Assembly (NCBI RefSeq): GCF_009184865.1 | Contig: NZ_CP045096.1 | Span: 1,054,001-1,118,000 of the forward strand | From: Streptomyces phaeolivaceus | GTDB taxonomy: Bacteria; Actinomycetota; Actinomycetes; Streptomycetales; Streptomycetaceae | DNA length: 64,000 bases | Direction of reading: 5' to 3' | Shown: piece by piece, positions 59,229-64,000 of the stretch | How positions within the stretch are numbered: position 1 is the stretch's first letter | How the letters are laid out: every line of letters begins with the position of its first letter | Notes under the pieces: model-generated | Told to the model about the DNA's origin: nothing | What the model saw: only the letters and a program-made list of their open reading frames with translations | Databases searched by the model: none | Made by a program: the position numbers and the translations under genes

Positions 59229-60453
59229 GTACACCTCCGGCTCGACCCGTACCCCGGCGGGCGTGGAGATCACGCACGCCAACGTCGTCGCCAACGCCCG
59301 CCAGGCGCTGGCCGCCTACGGTGCCGACGCGCATCCGGTGACCTGTGTGGGCTGGCTGCCGCTCTACCACGACATGGGGCTGGTGCTGAGTGTCGCGGCG
59401 CCGGTGGTGCGGGGGCTGCTGTCGGTACTCATGGATCCGATGGCGTTCCTGCACGAGCCCGTGCGCTGGCTGCGGCTGCTGGCGGCGCACCCTCGCGCGC
59501 TGAGCGCGGCGCCCGACTTCGCCTACGACTACTGCGTCTCGACGGTCACCGAGGAGCAGAAGGCCGGGCTGCGGCTGGACGGTGTCACCGCGCTGATCAA
59601 CGGCAGCGAGCCGGTGCGGCCGGGCACGGCGGACCGTTTCCACGCCGCGTTCGCCGCGCAGGGCCTGGCCCCGGAGACGCACTGCCCGTCGTACGGGCTG
59701 GCCGAGGCGACCGTCTTCGTGTGCGCGGCCCGCCCCGGGCGGCCGATGCGCGGGTTCGCGCTCGACCGTGACGCGCCGGCCACCGGCAAGGCGCTGCCCG
59801 CGCGGCCCGACGATCCGCGGGCCGTGCTGCTGGCGGGCTGCGGCGCTCCGGCGGGCCAGCGGGTCCGGATCGCCGACCCGGTGTCACGGGCCGCGCTGGC
59901 GGAGGGCGAGGTCGGCGAGATCTGGGTGCAGGGCCCCAACGTGGGGCGCGGCTACCGGAACCAGGACCGGCGGTCGCGGCGGGTCTTCGGCGCCGTGCTC
60001 GCGGATGCCACGACGGGGCCGGGCGAGTGGCTGCGGACCGGTGATCTGGGGACGGTCCTGGACGGGCAGTTGATCGTCACCGGGCGGCTGAAGGATCTCA
60101 TCGTGGTCGACGGGCGCAACCACTATCCGCAGGACGTGGAGGCCACGGCCCAGGACGCGCATCCGGCCGTACGGCGGGACCGGCTGGCCGCGTTCGGGGT
60201 GCCGGGCGGCGGCGGGGAGCGGGTGGTCGTCGTCGCGGAGCATCCCCGGAACGTGCCGCTCGCCGACATCGACGTCCCCGGCCTGGTCCGGACCGTGCGC
60301 GCGGCCGTCTCCGCACGGCACGGGCTGCGGCTCTCCGACGTGGTCCTCGTCCCACCGGGCACGGTGCCCCGGACCTCCAGCGGAAAGGTCGCGCGGGCGC
60401 TGACCCGTGAACGGTATCTGGCGGGTGCCTACGCGGTGGGGGCCGAGGGATGA
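59229..60453 (+). pseudogene. fatty acyl-AMP ligase (FAAL) lacking its N-terminus
   Basis: The frame begins at YTSGSTRTPAGVEITHANVVANA, the first conserved core motif of acyl-AMP ligases, so roughly the first 150-180 residues are missing. The rest is normal: GWLPLYHDMGL, a substrate pocket segment, SYGLAEATVF, LRTGDLG and GRLKDLIVVDGRNHYPQDVE, to a stop at 60453. FAALs adenylate a fatty acid and hand it to an ACP, here the ACP at the start of the PKS, whose ATG overlaps the FAAL stop. GTG at 59260 (GVEITHAN) could still yield a 397-aa shortened protein without the P-loop motif. Confidence 0.78.
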
Positions 60454-62475
60454 GGGTCGTGGGGGACGGCGAGGGCACGCCGTGGCGGCGGGTCGGCGCC
60501 GGGGAGGAGGGCGCGTTGCGGCGGCTGATCGCCGAGCGGGTGGCGGCGTGGAGCGGTTCGGCCGCCGAGGACGTGCCCATGGACCGGCCGTTCACGGATC
60601 TCGGGATGTCCTCGCGGGACGCGGTCGTGCTGGCCGGGGAGTTGTCGCGGGCCACGGGCCGTGAGCTGCCGCTGACCCTGCTGTGGGAGGCGTCGACGGG
60701 GGACGCGCTGGTGGCCCGCCTGCGCGACACGGCGGCGCACGCCGACGCCCGGGTCCGGGTGACCACCCCCAGGACACCCGCGAGACCCGTGAGGCCCGTG
60801 AATTCCCTCAACCCCCCGCCCGTGATGCCCGGTGAGCCGGTGGCCGTCGTCGGGGTCGGCTGTCGGCTGCCCGGTGGTGTGCACGGCCCGGCGGACTACT
60901 GGCGGTCGCTGCTCGACGGCGTGGACGCGATCCGGCGCGTCCCCGAGGACCGGTGGCGGGACTTCACGCCGTACCCGCCCACCGACGCGCTCCCCTACGG
61001 CGGCAATCTGGACGATGTCGCCGGATTCGACGCGGACTTCTTCCGCATCAGCCCGCGCGAGGCAGCGGTGATGGACCCGCAGCAGCGGATCCTGCTGGAG
61101 GTGGTACGGGAGACCCTCGACCACGCCGCCGTCCCGGCCGGGTCCCTCGCGAGCAGCGCCACCGGGGTGTTCGTCGGGGTCTCCGCGCCGGAGTACGGGC
61201 AGCTCACCGGCGCCGACCCGGGCGCCGTCGACCCCTGGGCGCCGGCCGGCGGGGCGCTGAGCGTGGCGGCGGGCCGGCTGTCGTACGTGCTGGACGCGCG
61301 GGGGCCCAGCATGGCCGTGGACACGGCGTGTTCGTCGTCGCTGGTGGCCGTGCACCACGCGTGTGTCAGTCTGCGCACGGGCGAGAGCGATCTCGCGATC
61401 GCCGCCGGGGTCAATCTGCTGCTGTCCCCGACCGTCACGGTGGCGTTCCGGCGGGCGGGCGCGCTCGCGCCGGACGGCCGGTGCAAGCCGTTCTCGGCGG
61501 CGGCCGACGGCATCGGCCGGGGCGAGGGCTGTGCGGCGGTGCTGCTGAAGCGGCTGTCCGACGCCGAACGCGACGGTGACCGGATCCTCGCCGTCGTCCG
61601 GGCCACCGCCGTCAACTCCGACGGCCGCTCCAACGGCCTCCTGGCCCCCAACCCGGCAGCCCAGCAAGCCCTGTTGACGACGGCCTACGCACGCGCCGGG
61701 CTCTCCCTCCACGACCAGCTGTCCTCCGGCGGCCCCCTGGACCGCCTGGAGGTCGCCCAACCGGTGCTGCTCTGTGCGCAGTTGGCGCTCGCCGAGCTGT
61801 GGCGGGCGCACGGGGTGGAGCCCGCCGCGATCATCGGCCACTCCCTGGGCGAGGTGGCCGCCGCGGTGTGCGCGGGCGCGCTGCAGGTGTCGGACGCGGC
61901 CCGGGTGGTCGCCGTACGGGCCCGGCTGCTCAGCGGGCCGCAGGGCGGCGCGATGGCGGTCGTGGACCTCGACGACTCCGAACTCGGCGCGCTGGAGCGG
62001 GACTTCCCGGGTGTGTGGGTCGCCGTGCACTCCTCGCCCGGCCAGAAGGTGGTCACCGGGGACGAGGAGGCGGTGGCCCGGCTGGTGCGCCGGCTGGAGG
62101 GGGAGGGGCGGGCCGCGCGGGCGATGCGGGTGGTCGGGGCCGGGCACTCCCCGCAGGTGGAGCCGCTGCTCGTCGAGTTGACGGCGGAGCTGGCCGACAT
62201 CCGGGGAGGACGCCCCGAAGTCCCCGTCTGCTCCACCGTGCTGGACGACCCGCGCGGCGACTGTGTGTTCGACGCCGCGCACTGGGCTGCCAACCTGCGG
62301 CGGCCCGTGCGTCTGGACCGGGCCGTCGCCGCAGCCGCGGCGGACGGCCACACCACCTTCCTCGAACTCTCCCCCCACCCCGTCCTGACCCGGGCGATCA
62401 CGGACAACGCCCCCGGTGCCCTCGCCCTCGGCACCCTCCACCGCGACGCGCTGCGCCGCGCAGCGCTCTCAGGTT
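60450..62475 (+). pseudogene. type I polyketide synthase remnant (ACP-KS'-'AT')
   Basis: The frame starts with an ACP (about 20-100, phosphopantetheine Ser in LGMSSRDAV), then a ketosynthase with EPVAVVGVGCRLPGG and the active-site block VDTACSSSLVAVH. The KS breaks off after NPAAQQALLTTAYARAGLS, before its HGTGT and second His motif. Near 61705 it joins in frame a malonyl/acyl-transferase missing its GQGSQ start (LDRLEVAQPVLL, GHSLGE with the Ser nucleophile). Similarity ends near 62475 at the AT C-terminus; the frame runs on antisense to the next gene until 63221. KR, DH and thioesterase parts are absent. Non-functional as a condensing module. Confidence 0.82.
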
Positions 62476-62624
62476 CTTTCCCTTGCTGCGACTCGTGTTC
62501 ATGCGGGGACGGTAGGACCGCGCGAGCGACCCCACCGTCCCATGCTCACAACAACGCAGCCACCGTCGGCACCTTTGTCACCAGGCACCAACTTCCACCG
62601 CCACAGGCCGAGTTGACACGCGGG

Positions 62625-63227
62625 CTACAGCCCGTCGCCCACCATCGCGGACACGATCCGCACATGCCGGTCGGCCGCCGTGCCGGAGAACTCGTTGTCG
62701 TAGTTGAGCCCGTACGGCCAGAAGTGGCCGCCCCCGGTGGAGATCTTCGCGCTCGCCCCTTCGTACTGCCGGACGAGCGCGGTGGCCCGCGAGCCGGTCC
62801 AGGTGCCGGTGCCGCCCAGCCGCGACCAGCCCGCGCTGGTGCCCACGCCGATGGTGTGCGCGATCTCGTGCAGCGCGGTCCGCTCGTTCATATAGCTGCG
62901 GTTGGAGCCGAAGCGGATGGTGCCGTTGATGTTGCCGTCGGCGGTCGGGACGCCCGGCTCGTAGCGGACGGTGATGGTCTTGCCGAGGTCGCTGAGGTTG
63001 TTGTAGCGGGCGACGGCCGCGTTCATGGCGGCCGTGATGGTGGCGTACGCCGACTGCTGGTCCTGCGTCGGGTTGCTCGCCCGGACGAGGGTCCAGGTGA
63101 TGGTGGCCGCCGCCGCCCGCTCCGCGGGTACGGGCGCGGCCTGCGGGGCCGCCTGCGCGACACCGGGTCCGGCGAGCAGCGCCGCCGCCAGCGCCGCGAC
63201 GACCACCTTCCTGCGCGGTGAGTTCAT
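62625..63227 (-). CDS. secreted HExxH zinc metalloprotease-like protein
   Basis: A 200-aa secreted protein. Its signal peptide is MNSPRRKVVVAALAAALLAGPGVAQA, cleaved near residue 26. The metzincin-like zinc motif is HEIAHTIGVG near residue 120, with two His and the catalytic Glu. ITWTLVRASNPTQDQQSAYATI and FWPYGLNYDNEFSG flank it. Similar proteins in Streptomyces often carry a C-terminal ricin-type lectin module; here the chain ends just after the DRHVRIVSAM stretch, so it is the catalytic part alone. Substrate unknown. Divergent from the GH30 gene with a LacI-type palindrome between, so both may answer to the same sugar. Confidence 0.85.
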   Translation of the reverse strand: MNSPRRKVVVAALAAALLAGPGVAQAAPQAAPVPAERAAAATITWTLVRASNPTQDQQSAYATITAAMNAAVARYNNLSDLGKTITVRYEPGVPTADGNINGTIRFGSNRSYMNERTALHEIAHTIGVGTSAGWSRLGGTGTWTGSRATALVRQYEGASAKISTGGGHFWPYGLNYDNEFSGTAADRHVRIVSAMVGDGL

Positions 63228-63293
63228 GGGAATGCCTCCGGTTTTCGTGGGGGGGGAGGAGGTCGGGGGGGGAATTCCTGCACACCAGGGCTA

Positions 63294-63305
63294 GAAAGCG
63301 CTTTC
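63294..63305. promoter_or_regulatory. LacI-family operator palindrome
   Basis: GAAAGCGCTTTC is a perfect 12-bp palindrome in the divergent region between the metalloprotease and GH30 genes, of the form read by LacI-family sugar regulators. Confidence 0.75.
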
Positions 63306-63382
63306 AGTTTCCTGAATGCTAAGCACGTGTTTTGGGCATGTCAACGAAATCGCGCCGCCTCTGTGGTGTGGAAAGGAGTGTC

Positions 63383-64000
63383 GTGACCCCACGACATCGC
63401 ATCGTCCGGACTCTGGCGTCCATGGCCCCCTGGGTCCTCGGCGCGAGCCTCATGGCCGCGCCCACCGCGAGCGCGGACACGGCGGTCTCCGCCTCGGCGG
63501 CGCCGAGCGCGGTCACCGTCCGCGTCGACCCGTCGTACCAGCAGCAGGAGTTCGAGGGCTGGGGCACGAGCCTCGTCTGGTTCGCCAACGCCACGGGCAA
63601 CTACCCGGAGCCGATCCGAAGACAGCTGGTCGACATGCTGTTCGGGGAGGACGGCCTCGGTCTGACCATCGCGCGCTACAACATCGGCGGCGGCAACGCC
63701 CCCGACGTCCGCAAGGACTACATGAAGGCCGGCGCGACGATGGACGGCTTCTGGAAGGCCCCCGAGGGCACCACCCGGCAGGACATGGAGTGGTGGGACC
63801 CGAACGACCCGGAGCACTGGAACTGGGACGCCGACTCCGGCCAGCGCTGGTGGGTGGACCAGATCAAGGACAAGGTCGACACCTGGGAGGCGTTCAGCAA
63901 CTCGCCGCCCTGGTTCCAGACCGTCAGCGGCTATGTCTCCGGCGGCTTCGACGCGAACACGGACCAGATCCGCGCGGACCGTGTCGACGAGTTCGCCACC
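63383..64000 (+). CDS. secreted GH30-family glycosidase (5' part, runs off the window)
   Basis: An open frame of 206 codons with no stop before the window ends. The GTG at 63383 follows a GAAAGGAG ribosome site. It has a signal peptide (TLASMAPWVLGASLMAAPTASA, cleavage near residue 31), then QQQEFEGWGTSLVWFANATGNYPEP, LTIARYNIGGGNAPDV and EAFSNSPPWFQTVSGYVSGG, the N-terminal strands of a GH30 (endo-beta-1,6-galactanase-like) barrel. The catalytic Glu residues should lie beyond the window. It probably degrades plant or fungal beta-glycans outside the cell. Confidence 0.85.
   Translation, partial: MTPRHRIVRTLASMAPWVLGASLMAAPTASADTAVSASAAPSAVTVRVDPSYQQQEFEGWGTSLVWFANATGNYPEPIRRQLVDMLFGEDGLGLTIARYNIGGGNAPDVRKDYMKAGATMDGFWKAPEGTTRQDMEWWDPNDPEHWNWDADSGQRWWVDQIKDKVDTWEAFSNSPPWFQTVSGYVSGGFDANTDQIRADRVDEFAT

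Noticed and set aside
1..64000. tRNA, rRNA, CRISPR array, insertion sequence, integrase or att site
   Set aside because: I looked for cloverleaf-like segments, spaced repeats, transposase motifs and terminal inverted repeats and found none. The repeat arrays present are tandem without spacers.

Overview
The window is a piece of a high-GC actinomycete chromosome, almost certainly Streptomyces. The support is very GC-rich codon use, a conservon (cvn) signalling operon with a CYP157-type P450, an MmyB-type regulator, a Tat-exported FAD oxidase, SpoIIE/GAF phosphatases, many secreted or carbohydrate-active enzymes, and the short GGGGCGCGGGGAAC-type palindromic repeat common in Streptomyces. No tRNA, rRNA, CRISPR array, transposase or integrase was seen. 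The mixture of regulatory genes, specialised metabolism, gene fragments and sugar-uptake loci looks like accessory or chromosome-arm DNA.

Layout. 1-4.2 kb: a membrane Ser/Thr kinase, a SnoaL-like protein divergent from an MmyB/XRE regulator with an 18-bp repeat array between them, and a small membrane-anchored protein. 4.2-10.1 kb: a tight three-gene minus-strand operon of two unrecognised proteins and a 1000-aa TPR-CHAT protease with an intact His/Cys dyad. It is divergent from a small two-gene operon (10.3-11.1 kb), with an 8-bp repeat array between. 11.3-18.0 kb: a conservon (cvnA-B-C-D plus a P450 lacking the ExxR motif), followed on the same strand by one reading frame that joins an indole prenyltransferase to a tryptophanase. 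18.6-20.1 kb: a Tat-exported, cytokinin-dehydrogenase-like FAD oxidase. 20.2-25.2 kb: an unknown protein, a truncated PP2C phosphatase, and an RbsABC-like sugar ABC operon. 25.4-30.9 kb: a GAF-SpoIIE-HATPase sensor phosphatase, a metal-dependent cyclase, a DUF4142 protein and a MarR regulator.

31-36.7 kb: a GH36 alpha-galactosidase with a LacI-type operator, a broken IclR regulator, and an aromatic meta-cleavage operon (extradiol dioxygenase, flavin hydroxylase, FAH-family hydrolase). 37.2-57.3 kb: a large glycan-utilisation locus. It has a secreted GH84 hexosaminidase with a beta-propeller tail, a SIS protein, an RpiR regulator, a GH38 alpha-mannosidase, a His-rich parvulin-like protein, a sugar ABC transporter, two GH3 enzymes, an amino-sugar kinase (frameshifted) and a GH5_18-like beta-mannosidase candidate (no normal start codon). 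Six copies of a related motif (TGGTKGATTGAACCA and variants) lie upstream of these genes, which suggests one regulon, probably run by the RpiR protein. The gene set resembles bacterial N-glycan utilisation loci.

58-62.5 kb: remains of a FAAL/type I PKS cluster cut by several internal deletions that have produced chimeric reading frames (MFS with Lrp tail, PhyH with FAAL, KS with AT). 62.6-64 kb: a secreted HExxH metalloprotease divergent from a GH30 glycosidase that runs off the window, with a perfect LacI-type palindrome between them.
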